This document shows, piece by piece, positions 51,968 to 59,819 of a stretch of 64,000 bases of DNA. A program made the translations under genes and the position numbers. Each line of letters starts with the position of its first letter. Positions within the stretch are counted from its first letter, which is position 1. Origin of the DNA: Bryobacterales bacterium (lineage in GTDB: Bacteria; Acidobacteriota; Terriglobia; Bryobacterales; UBA6623). The stretch lies in the NCBI GenBank assembly GCA_028819215.1, contig JAPPMG010000002.1, positions 62,001-126,000 on the forward strand. The letters are read 5' to 3'. The notes beneath the pieces are model-generated. The model was not told where the DNA came from. It saw only the letters and a list, made by a program, of their open reading frames with translations, and did not search any database.

Positions 51968-53296
51968 TCAACTGTGGCGGATCGCCAGCTGCGGCGCAGC
52001 CACGAGGATGCGAAGGTCGCGGACGTTGTTTCCCGTGGGCCCGGTCATGATCAGATCGTCGAGCTTCTGGAAGAAGCCGAAGGAATCGGACCGCCGCTCG
52101 AAGTCGGCGGGATCCAGTCCGAGCGACCGCGCCCGCGGCACCGTGGACTCGTCGGCAATGGCACCGGCCGCCGGAGAATTGCCATCGACGCCATCTGTTC
52201 CGGCACTCAGCACGGTCGCCCGCATCCCCCGCTCGGCGAGCTTGCGGGCAGTCCACAGCACAAATGCTTGATTGCGCCCGCCCCTGCCGTCGCCTTTGAC
52301 CGGGCTACTGAGCTCCCCTCCGGTCGTCACCGCGACGGTCTTGCCGGGGTGGGCGAGAGAGAGGCGCTGCAAGCGGTCCAAGAGCGTATCGGCCGAGAGT
52401 TCGACGGGCTGGTCGTCGACGCTCAAATCACGCTCGAACTCCCAGCCCAGACGGCGGACTTCGCCTTCGAGAGTCTCCAGCACGGCGGCGTTGTCGAGCA
52501 AGCAGACCCACTGGCTTCGTGCAAACTCAGCCACGCCGGGCTTGGGCGTTTCAGCGAGAGTCCGCTCCGTAAAGAAGCAGCGAATCGAAGCGGGCAGCCT
52601 GGCAACGATGCCAAGCTCCTCGGCCGTCCGGTAGGCGTCCTCGCAGGTGGATGCGTCGGGCATTGTCGGGCCGGACGCGACGGAGGAGGGCTCGTCGGGT
52701 GGCACATCGGAAACGTACAGCGTCATCTGCGTAGCCGGGTACGCGGCTTGGCCCAAGCGTCCACCCTTGATGCGGGAGAGGTGCTTGCGCAGGATATTGA
52801 TCTGGACTATGTTCGCCCCGCAGGTGACAAGGACCTCGTAGAACGCCTGCATATCGGCCAGCGACACCGACGGATAGAGCGGGGCCTCGCAAATCGCGGA
52901 TCCTCCGCCCGACAAGAGGCAAATGAAGAGATCATCGGCACCCAAGCCGGCAACTTGATCCAGCAAGAACCGGGCCGACTCGTCGCTTGCCCGGTTGGGA
53001 TAAGGGTGCCCCCCGACGAATTCCCTTGCGCCCGGCAGCGGTCGGTCCAATGACGTCGGCGCCACCACCGCCGCAGAAGTCCTGTCTTCCGGCAGTAACG
53101 GGAGCAGCGCCTCGCACATCGGACGCGCCGCCTTGCCGACACCCGCCACGAAGATCCGCCTCGCTTGTCGAAGATCGACCTGCGCGTCAAGGGCGGTCAA
53201 CGCTTGCCCGCGTCGCGCGACGCTGGAAGACATGACATTGGCCAGGGAAGCCTGGTCCAGCGTCTTGAGAAACAGTCGCAGCAGGTTCTGCTTCAT
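51968..53296 (-). CDS. Glycerate 2-kinase (GckA/TtuD family)
   Basis: A 442-residue kinase of the DUF4147/MOFRL type. Motifs: IFVAGVGKAARPMCEAL, LLSGGGSAICEAP, ILRKHLSRIKGGRLGQAAYP and the MOFRL region TTGGELSSPVKGDGRGGRNQA, with STGTDG-like SAGTDGVDGNSPAAGAI. It phosphorylates D-glycerate to 2-phosphoglycerate, feeding glycolysis. The start is 11 nt after the stop of the hydroxypyruvate reductase gene, so the two form an operon that would take hydroxypyruvate to glycerate and on to 2-phosphoglycerate. Confidence 0.92.
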   Translation of the reverse strand: MKQNLLRLFLKTLDQASLANVMSSSVARRGQALTALDAQVDLRQARRIFVAGVGKAARPMCEALLPLLPEDRTSAAVVAPTSLDRPLPGAREFVGGHPYPNRASDESARFLLDQVAGLGADDLFICLLSGGGSAICEAPLYPSVSLADMQAFYEVLVTCGANIVQINILRKHLSRIKGGRLGQAAYPATQMTLYVSDVPPDEPSSVASGPTMPDASTCEDAYRTAEELGIVARLPASIRCFFTERTLAETPKPGVAEFARSQWVCLLDNAAVLETLEGEVRRLGWEFERDLSVDDQPVELSADTLLDRLQRLSLAHPGKTVAVTTGGELSSPVKGDGRGGRNQAFVLWTARKLAERGMRATVLSAGTDGVDGNSPAAGAIADESTVPRARSLGLDPADFERRSDSFGFFQKLDDLIMTGPTGNNVRDLRILVAAPQLAIRHS

Positions 53297-53307
53297 CGCA
53301 GGTCGAA

Positions 53308-54300
53308 TCAGTCCAGCACTTCGGGATTGACGATATTGGCAGGTCGTTCACCGGCCAAGCCCGCCAGCATGTTCTCGGCAGCCATCACGCACATTCGCGT
53401 GCGAGTGGCCACCGAGGCGCTGGCAATGTGGGGCACGAGGAGCGCGCTCTCGCACTTCAGCAACTCTGGATGGACTTCGGGTTCTCTCTCAAACACATCC
53501 AAGCCGGCCGCCGCGATCGTTCCCGCTTGCAAGGCGTCGGCCAGCGCCGCTTCATCCAACACCGGCCCGCGCGAGGTGTTGACCAGAACGGATGTCGGCT
53601 TCATCGCCCGCAGCTCGGCGGCGCCGATCAGGTGCCGGGTCTCGGGCGTCAATGCGCAATGCAGGGTCACGAAGTCGGATTGCTTCAACACCTCTTCCTT
53701 AGGGGCGAAGTCGATGCCTAATTCCCGCTCGGCATCTTCGCTCAGGCGAAACGGGTCGTGGTATAGCACCCGCATGTTGAACCCACGGCCCCGCCGCGCG
53801 ACCGCTTGACCGATGCGCCCCATGCCGAAGATTCCCAAGGTTGCGCCCCACACGTCCCAGCCCGTCAGTAGGTCCACGCGCCACTGTCGGTAGCGGCCCG
53901 CCCGCAAGTAGCGCTCCGACTCCCCGATTCGCCTGGCCGCCCCCAGGATCAAAGCGAAGGCCAGATCGGCGGTGGTATCGGTCAGTACGCCCGGGGTGTT
54001 GGTCACGATGATCCCGCGCTCGGTGGCAGCCGGAACGTCGATGTTGTCGAAGCCCACGGCGATGTTGGACACGACCCTGACGCTGGGGGCGGCATCCAGC
54101 AAGGATGCGTCGATACGGTCGGTAAGTTGGCAGATCACCCCGTGCTTGCCGTCCAGCCGGGCACGCAGTTGCTCGCCGGACAGGCTCTCTTCGGAGTCGT
54201 TGTAGTCGACAGCGACGCGCCCCGCCAAGTGGTCGATGGCCTCCCGGTAAACGTGCTTGCTGACGAGCACCGAACGCAGCACGGTTGGGTATTCTCGCAT
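53308..54300 (-). CDS. Glyoxylate/hydroxypyruvate reductase (D-2-hydroxyacid dehydrogenase)
   Basis: A 330-residue NAD(P)H enzyme from ATG 54300; the longer in-frame extension is not conserved-looking. Substrate and cofactor domains show SNIAVGFDNIDVPAATERGI, TDTTADLAFALILGAARRI, the Rossmann GIFGMGRIGQAVARR and the catalytic set NTSRGPV (Arg), AGLDVFEREP (Glu) and VPHIASAS (His). It reduces glyoxylate to glycolate or hydroxypyruvate to D-glycerate. It heads the operon with glycerate kinase and is divergent, 61 nt away, from a beta-hydroxyacid dehydrogenase. Confidence 0.93.
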   Translation of the reverse strand: MREYPTVLRSVLVSKHVYREAIDHLAGRVAVDYNDSEESLSGEQLRARLDGKHGVICQLTDRIDASLLDAAPSVRVVSNIAVGFDNIDVPAATERGIIVTNTPGVLTDTTADLAFALILGAARRIGESERYLRAGRYRQWRVDLLTGWDVWGATLGIFGMGRIGQAVARRGRGFNMRVLYHDPFRLSEDAERELGIDFAPKEEVLKQSDFVTLHCALTPETRHLIGAAELRAMKPTSVLVNTSRGPVLDEAALADALQAGTIAAAGLDVFEREPEVHPELLKCESALLVPHIASASVATRTRMCVMAAENMLAGLAGERPANIVNPEVLD

Positions 54301-54349
54301 AGGCTCGCGAGCCCGCTGGACCGCGTCCGGGGAGTTCTGCCCCGTCCGA

Positions 54350-54355
54350 TACAAT
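54350..54355 (+). promoter_or_regulatory. -10 hexamer TACAAT, 6 nt before ATG
   Basis: TACAAT is followed by six bases and then the ATG at 54362, with no Shine-Dalgarno sequence, which predicts a leaderless mRNA. Confidence 0.48.
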
Positions 54356-54361
54356 CTCAAT

Positions 54362-55255
54362 ATGGCGAAACTTGGTTTTCTCGGACTCGGACTCATGGGC
54401 AAGCCCATGGCAGAGCATCTTCTGGCCGGAGGCCACGAAGTGGCGCTGTGGAGCCACACCAGTTCGAAAGCGAGGGATCTGGCGAACTCGCACGATGCCG
54501 GACACTTTTGCGAGACACCGGCGCAAGTCGGCGCGTTCGCCGACTGCATCTTTCTGTGCGTCGGGGACTCGGCGATGTCCGAGGAAGTGCTCACCGGCGA
54601 AGACGGCGTGCTGTCTGGAGTGACCTCGAAGACCGTGGTGGCGGATTGCTCCACGATCGGGCCGAGCACGGCGCGGCGTATCGCGGCCAAGTTCGAGGCC
54701 GAGGGCGGCCACTACCTAGACAGCCCCTGCACGGGCTCCACGCCGGGCGCGACCAGCGGCACGCTGACCTTCATGATCGGCGGCGACAAGGAAGTCTTCG
54801 AGAGCGTGCGGCCGTACTTTGAGTGCATGGGCAAGAACCTCTACTACTGTGGCGGGCAGGGCATGGGCCTGCACGCCAAGCTGTCCCAGAATTTGGTGCT
54901 CGCCAATACATTGCAGGGCTTCGTCGAAGGCATGGTGCTCTCCACCAAGGCAGGCGTGCCGCCCGATTTGATGTTCGAGATCCTTGACAACTCGGCCGCC
55001 AAGTCCGGGCTCATCGCTTTTAAGGCGCCAGCCGTCTTTGGCCGGAACTTCGACGCCGCCTTCCCGCTGAAGTGGATGCGCAAGGACATCAGCCTGATGC
55101 TCGAATCGGGCCGCGAACTTGGCGTCCCGCTGCCGTCTACCAGCCTGGTTCACGAACTCTTCAGCGCCGGGGTGGCCAAGGGCCACGGCGACGAGGACAT
55201 CATCGCCGCCTTCAAGATGTTCGAAGAGCTGGCCGGGGTGGTTGTCGAATCCTGA
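54362..55255 (+). CDS. Beta-hydroxyacid dehydrogenase (GarR / tartronate semialdehyde reductase-like)
   Basis: A 297-residue member of the 3-hydroxyisobutyrate dehydrogenase family: nucleotide motif GFLGLGLMGKPMAEHL, substrate motif DSPCTGSTPGATSGTLTFM, catalytic Lys in GLHAKLSQNLVL and a helical C-terminal domain. GarR-type members reduce tartronate semialdehyde to D-glycerate. This fits the adjacent glycerate kinase and reductase, although 3-hydroxyisobutyrate or succinic-semialdehyde activity cannot be excluded. It ends 19 nt before the convergent purB stop. Confidence 0.85.
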   Translation: MAKLGFLGLGLMGKPMAEHLLAGGHEVALWSHTSSKARDLANSHDAGHFCETPAQVGAFADCIFLCVGDSAMSEEVLTGEDGVLSGVTSKTVVADCSTIGPSTARRIAAKFEAEGGHYLDSPCTGSTPGATSGTLTFMIGGDKEVFESVRPYFECMGKNLYYCGGQGMGLHAKLSQNLVLANTLQGFVEGMVLSTKAGVPPDLMFEILDNSAAKSGLIAFKAPAVFGRNFDAAFPLKWMRKDISLMLESGRELGVPLPSTSLVHELFSAGVAKGHGDEDIIAAFKMFEELAGVVVES

Positions 55256-55274
55256 CCGCGCGGGCGGCCAGTGG

Positions 55275-56588
55275 CTAATCGGAGCCGAACACTCGCTCGA
55301 AGATCGCGTCAACGTTGCGCAGCTGCCGCTGCAGCGAGAACGCCCGCTCGTAATCCTCCGGCGCTAGCACGGCGCTGATGTCGGGGTCGGCTTCGACCAG
55401 TTCCCGAAAGCTGCCATCCTCCTCCCAGGCGCGCAGGGCGTTGCGCTGCACCCAGCGGTAGGCCTCTTCCCGCAGCACGCCCTGGGCGGAGATTTCCAGC
55501 AATAACTGGCCCGAATACACCAGCCCGCCGTTGGACTCCAGGTTCTTGGACATCCGATCCGGATACACCAGCAGCCTGCGCACGAGATCGCAAGCCTTGG
55601 CCAGCATGTAGTCCACCAGCGTAGTGGAATCCGCGAGGATCACGCGCTCCACCGAGCTGTGTGAGATATCGCGCTCGTGCCACAGCGCCACGTTTTCGAA
55701 GGCGGCCACGGCATTGCCGCGCACGACGCGAGCCAGCCCGCTGAGCTGCTCCGAGGTGATCGGGTTCTTCTTGTGCGGCATGGCCGAACTGCCCTTCTGC
55801 GTCTTGGAAAAGTACTCTTGGGCTTCCCGCACTTCGGTGCGCTGCAAGTGCCGCACTTCGACCGCGATCTTCTCGACGGTCGCGGCGATGTTCGCCAGCG
55901 CGGCGACGAAATGCGCGTGGCGGTCGCGCTGGATGACCTGCGTGGAAACTGCGGTTGCCTTCAGGCCAAGCTTGGCGCAAATGCGGTCCTCGGCCTCGGG
56001 GCTGATGTGCGCCAAGGTGCCGACGGCACCGGATAGCTTGCCCACCCGCATCTGCTCCCGGGCAGCGTCGAAGCGCTCGATGTGGCGCCCGATCTCGCTA
56101 TACCAGTTGGCCAGCTTCAGGCCGAACGTGGTCGGCTCGGCATGCACGCCGTGCGTGCGGCCGACCATCACGGTGTCCTTGAACTCAAATGCCCGAGCGC
56201 GCAAGATTCCGTGCAATTCGCGCAGCTGCTCGGCGATCGGCTCAGACGCCTGCTTGAGCAGCAACGCCTGGGCGGTATCCACGACATCGTTTGAAGTCAG
56301 ACCGTAGTGCAGCCAGCGCGAGTGCTCCGCCACGCCGGCCGCCGCCATCGACTCGGACACCGAAGTCAGGAACGCGATCACGTCATGACGCACTTCGGCC
56401 TCGATGGCGTCAATGCGCTCCACATCAAAGTCCGCGTGCTGCCGCAGCGCTTGGGAAGCCTCGCGCGGCACTTCGCCGAGTTCCGCCAGCGACTCGGAGG
56501 CCATCAACTCGACCTCGAGCCATTGGCGGTACTTGTTCTGATCGGACCAGATGCGGCCTAGTTCGGGCCGCGTGTAGCGAGCAATCAC
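55275..56588 (-). CDS. purB: Adenylosuccinate lyase
   Basis: A 437-residue fumarase/aspartase-superfamily enzyme of purine synthesis that splits SAICAR and adenylosuccinate, releasing fumarate. Key features are LHYGLTSNDVVDTA, MVGRTHGVHAEPTTFG (catalytic His) and the signature KGSSAMPHKKNP. The start is GTG at 56588. Instead of a ribosome binding site it has GAAACT 6 nt upstream, a weak leaderless-type -10. Length and motifs match the bacterial PurB group exactly. Confidence 0.96.
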   Translation of the reverse strand: MIARYTRPELGRIWSDQNKYRQWLEVELMASESLAELGEVPREASQALRQHADFDVERIDAIEAEVRHDVIAFLTSVSESMAAAGVAEHSRWLHYGLTSNDVVDTAQALLLKQASEPIAEQLRELHGILRARAFEFKDTVMVGRTHGVHAEPTTFGLKLANWYSEIGRHIERFDAAREQMRVGKLSGAVGTLAHISPEAEDRICAKLGLKATAVSTQVIQRDRHAHFVAALANIAATVEKIAVEVRHLQRTEVREAQEYFSKTQKGSSAMPHKKNPITSEQLSGLARVVRGNAVAAFENVALWHERDISHSSVERVILADSTTLVDYMLAKACDLVRRLLVYPDRMSKNLESNGGLVYSGQLLLEISAQGVLREEAYRWVQRNALRAWEEDGSFRELVEADPDISAVLAPEDYERAFSLQRQLRNVDAIFERVFGSD

Positions 56589-56669
56589 CCTTCTAGTTTC
56601 GCGCAGAGGCCGCCGTCCGCCGGAGCCGCCGAACGACTCCTATACATTCGTTAACTTTCGCGATACTCT

Positions 56670-56683
56670 AGTACTTGAGTACT
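56670..56683. promoter_or_regulatory. AGTACT-TG-AGTACT palindrome upstream of the second TonB receptor
   Basis: A 6-bp perfect inverted repeat whose halves are also identical in the same orientation, because AGTACT is its own reverse complement. It lies between purB and the receptor gene, just after GATACT (56662-56667), a possible -10. It shares the core ACTTGAGT with the palindrome at 5643-5660. Confidence 0.4.
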
Positions 56684-56759
56684 TGGTTGCTGGGGTGGGC
56701 AATCCCGAAGTGGACCCGGCCGAGCGCCTGTGGGCAAACTGCAGGGCATCCAAGTTCCT

Positions 56760-59450
56760 ATGCGGCCCAAGATCAGGATTGAGCCCTCGTTCCGGCAAGC
56801 GATCGGAGTCGCTGCTGTGGCGGGGCTGGCGCTGGCCGGACAGGGTGTCGCGGGAGAATCTGGCGAATCCGGCTCGTCCGAGGCAGCCGCCGAACTGCGC
56901 GCAGAGGCTGCTCCCGAAACTCAGGCTGCGCCTCTCGGCGAGGAATCCGAGGCCAACCGCGAGCGCACGGAGCTGAACCTGCTCGGCGAGGTCGACAGCG
57001 AATCGGGAGAGAGCCGCCGCAACGAAAACATCCAGCTGACGTTGATCGACAACAATGTCCTGAAGGAAATCAACATCCGCATGGGCACCACCGCGACGAT
57101 CGTGCGCGAGTTCGATGCGGCAAGGGGCTACTTCGGCACCGAGTTTGGCAACCCGGCCAGCCGGCCGATGCATCTTCGCCCGGCAACCGGGCGCGCCTTC
57201 CACGGCTCCATCCACGAGACTCACGGCAACAGCGTCTTCTCGGCTCGATCGTTCTTTCAAGTCGGAGCGGTCCAGCCTGCGAACTCGAACGACTACGGCG
57301 TGCAAATGACCTTGCCGTTGCCGGGCCAGTCTGCATTTTCGGTCGAGCTGAACCACCAAAGAAATCGCGGCAACGTCAACGGCAACGTCTTGATGCCCCT
57401 GCCCGAGGAGCGGGTTCCGCTCGCGACCGATCCCGATTTGCGAGCGATCGTCTCGGAGATCCTGGGGTCATACCCAGACGAGGCGCCCAACCGACCCGAC
57501 ATCAATCCTCGCGCGCACAACACCAACGCGCCGCAAGTGATCGACAACGATATCGCCGGCGGACGCTACGACCTCCCTCTAAGCGATAACGACAGGCTCG
57601 CCCTGAACTACCGTTTTCGCAAGCAGCACGTTGACGCCTTCCAACTCGTCCAAGGCCAGAATCCCAACACGACCACCGGGTCCCACGACGGCAGCTTCAC
57701 TTGGAATCGCACTTGGTCGCCGCAGACATCCAGCAATTTCTCGGCCGGTTTCCGCCGCACAACCTCACTCATCGTGCAGGACGAAACGGCCTTCGGCCCG
57801 CTGGTCTTCATGGGCAGGCAGTTGCAGTCGCTCGGTGGCACGAGCAGCGTTCCCTATGACCGGGTGCAGAATTTCTTCCGCTACGCCGGATCTGTCAGCA
57901 CGACTCGCGGCGCCCACCGAATCGTGGCCGGCTTCGAACTGACCCGCGAGCATCTTAACGGGATCGAAAGTAGCGGGCACTTGGGAATGGTGATGTTTAC
58001 CGCTAACTTCGGGCGAGACATGATGACGAATCTGCGCCTTGGCACGCCAAGCCGGATCACGCAGTCGATTGGCATGACCCATCGGGGCTTTCGGCGCTGG
58101 CGGATGCAGTACTTTGCCGGGGACACTTGGAAGGCCACTCGGGACTTGACGCTCGATTTTGGATTGCGATTCGAGCCCACCACCCGGCCGGTCGAGGTCA
58201 ATGCGTTCTCGAACGTTCCGTTTCGTTGCGACTGCAACAATTTCGCGCCGCGCTTCGGTTTCGCATACCGCACCAAGCTGGGCGTCCTGCGGGGTGCGTA
58301 CGGCACTCATTTCGGCGAGATCTTCACCGCCACCTACACGCAAGAACGGTTCAACCCACCGGGTAACGTCCGTGTAAACGTAGTGGCCCCAAACTTGCTG
58401 GACCCGTTGGCGGGCATCAACTTCGACGGTGCCACGGCCCGCAGCACGATTGTCCAGCTTGATCCCGACTTGGTCGCCCCCTACTCCCACCACTACAATT
58501 TCAGCTGGGTGGTCGCCAACTCGCGCGGCGCATTCGCAGAACTGGGCTATCTCGGGAGCCGCTCGCACAGGCTCCTGGCCGGCTGGGTCCTGAACCGCGC
58601 CCGCAACGTTCCGGGCATTCCGACGACGGTTAGGACGATAAACGACCGGCGCCCTGACCAGCGCTATTTCGACGTCCGCCGCATCCTCAACGGCTCGCGG
58701 GCATACTTCGATGCCGCCAAGGCCACGGTCGGGCTGCGCGATGTCGGCGGCCTGACGATGGATTTCTCCTACTGGCTGAGCAAGGCCATCGACCTCGGGG
58801 CACACTACGCCAGCAATGCCAGCTCGCGCGACGCGTTCTACGGCCGCAGCCAGACCGAGGACGACGTCCACGGAGACGTCAAGTCCCTGAGCGACTTCGA
58901 CCAGCCCCATGCCGCGATGGCCCGGGTCAGCTATCTCACCCCTTCGGTCGGCTCGGCGGGCAGCGTCTGGAACAAGGCCCTGGGCGGCTGGTCGATGTCC
59001 TCCGTGCTGCTGCTCAAGACAGGGACTCCGTTCCTTCTGTACGCCGGCTCGGACGGCCCCGGATTCGGCAACGTCGACGGCGCGATGGGCGACCGTCCCA
59101 ACCTGCTCGACGCTTCGCTGATCGGCCGCAGGATGGACCACCCGGACACGTCTAGGAAAATGATGCCGCGGTCGGCCTTCAGTTATGTCCAGGCTGGCCA
59201 GAAGCGGGGAAATATTGGAAGGAACGTGTTCCGAAAGGACGGCATCCAGAATCTCAACCTATCGCTGTCGCGAAGCTGGAAGATCGCCGGCGAGAGCACC
59301 CTGATGTTTCGCGTGGAGTCGATCAACCTTTTCAACACGCCCCAGTTCGCGTTCCCGGGCAGCGAACTCACCGGCGGCAATTTCGGGCAGATCACCAACA
59401 CCCTCAACGATGGCCGCACGTTCAACCTCGCCATGCGGCTGTCGTTCTGA
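56760..59450 (+). CDS. Oar-like TonB-dependent receptor without an N-terminal regulatory domain
   Basis: From ATG 56760 the product is 896 residues; a GTG ten codons upstream is an alternative start. A signal peptide (AIGVAAVAGLALAGQGVAG) is followed by a low-complexity Glu/Ser/Ala region rather than the usual CarboxypepD_reg domain. A reduced plug then appears (NVLKEINIRMGTTATIVREF) and an Oar-type barrel (YFAGDTWKATRDLTLDFGLRFE, FGFAYRTKLGVLRGAYG, FNTPQFAFPGSE), ending in RLSF. The closing phenylalanine fits outer-membrane assembly. The missing domain and the weak plug could mean a specialised or decaying transporter. Confidence 0.82.
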   Translation: MRPKIRIEPSFRQAIGVAAVAGLALAGQGVAGESGESGSSEAAAELRAEAAPETQAAPLGEESEANRERTELNLLGEVDSESGESRRNENIQLTLIDNNVLKEINIRMGTTATIVREFDAARGYFGTEFGNPASRPMHLRPATGRAFHGSIHETHGNSVFSARSFFQVGAVQPANSNDYGVQMTLPLPGQSAFSVELNHQRNRGNVNGNVLMPLPEERVPLATDPDLRAIVSEILGSYPDEAPNRPDINPRAHNTNAPQVIDNDIAGGRYDLPLSDNDRLALNYRFRKQHVDAFQLVQGQNPNTTTGSHDGSFTWNRTWSPQTSSNFSAGFRRTTSLIVQDETAFGPLVFMGRQLQSLGGTSSVPYDRVQNFFRYAGSVSTTRGAHRIVAGFELTREHLNGIESSGHLGMVMFTANFGRDMMTNLRLGTPSRITQSIGMTHRGFRRWRMQYFAGDTWKATRDLTLDFGLRFEPTTRPVEVNAFSNVPFRCDCNNFAPRFGFAYRTKLGVLRGAYGTHFGEIFTATYTQERFNPPGNVRVNVVAPNLLDPLAGINFDGATARSTIVQLDPDLVAPYSHHYNFSWVVANSRGAFAELGYLGSRSHRLLAGWVLNRARNVPGIPTTVRTINDRRPDQRYFDVRRILNGSRAYFDAAKATVGLRDVGGLTMDFSYWLSKAIDLGAHYASNASSRDAFYGRSQTEDDVHGDVKSLSDFDQPHAAMARVSYLTPSVGSAGSVWNKALGGWSMSSVLLLKTGTPFLLYAGSDGPGFGNVDGAMGDRPNLLDASLIGRRMDHPDTSRKMMPRSAFSYVQAGQKRGNIGRNVFRKDGIQNLNLSLSRSWKIAGESTLMFRVESINLFNTPQFAFPGSELTGGNFGQITNTLNDGRTFNLAMRLSF

Positions 59451-59819
59451 GCGGGGCATTGAGGGCATTCTTAGGTCGCTATCTTTAGTGACACGTCCAA
59501 CACGGGACCGCCGTGATTGAACGTCGGAGGAGGGCATCCGATCCACGCGGCTGAACATGGGCGTCGCCGCTTTGAAGTGCATCGGGCAAAGTGACTGTGT
59601 CTAACTCGCGAGACTGCCCGTGGCGGGCACGGCCGCAGCTGGGCAGTCACCCTCCAAGCACCAATCATGGTTTCGGCCAAGAAACAGGAGTCTCACTGAA
59701 GAGCCCGGAACCCCGAAGGGACTTGGCGTCGGCCGCCTTGGTCGCCGTGCTACATTTTCGTCTGCTCCTATCGGGAGAAACGCCAATAGAAGCAATGCAA
59801 GAGGAGAGTGGATAACGAA
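59451..59819. other. Intergenic region upstream of the DUF262 gene
   Basis: This 369-nt gap has no convincing gene. It contains the nested hairpins described separately, a possible -10 (TACATT, 59751-59756) and, at the right end, GAGGAG at 59801-59806, which serves the DUF262 gene. Confidence 0.5.
59612..59648. promoter_or_regulatory. Two mutually exclusive hairpins upstream of the DUF262 gene
   Basis: GACTGCCC (59612-59619) pairs perfectly with GGGCAGTC (59641-59648). The inner bases TGCCCG (59615-59620) can instead pair with CGGGCA (59624-59629) around a TGG loop. Both stems use the same strand of bases, so only one can form at a time, as in attenuators or antiterminators. The function is inference. 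Confidence 0.4.
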
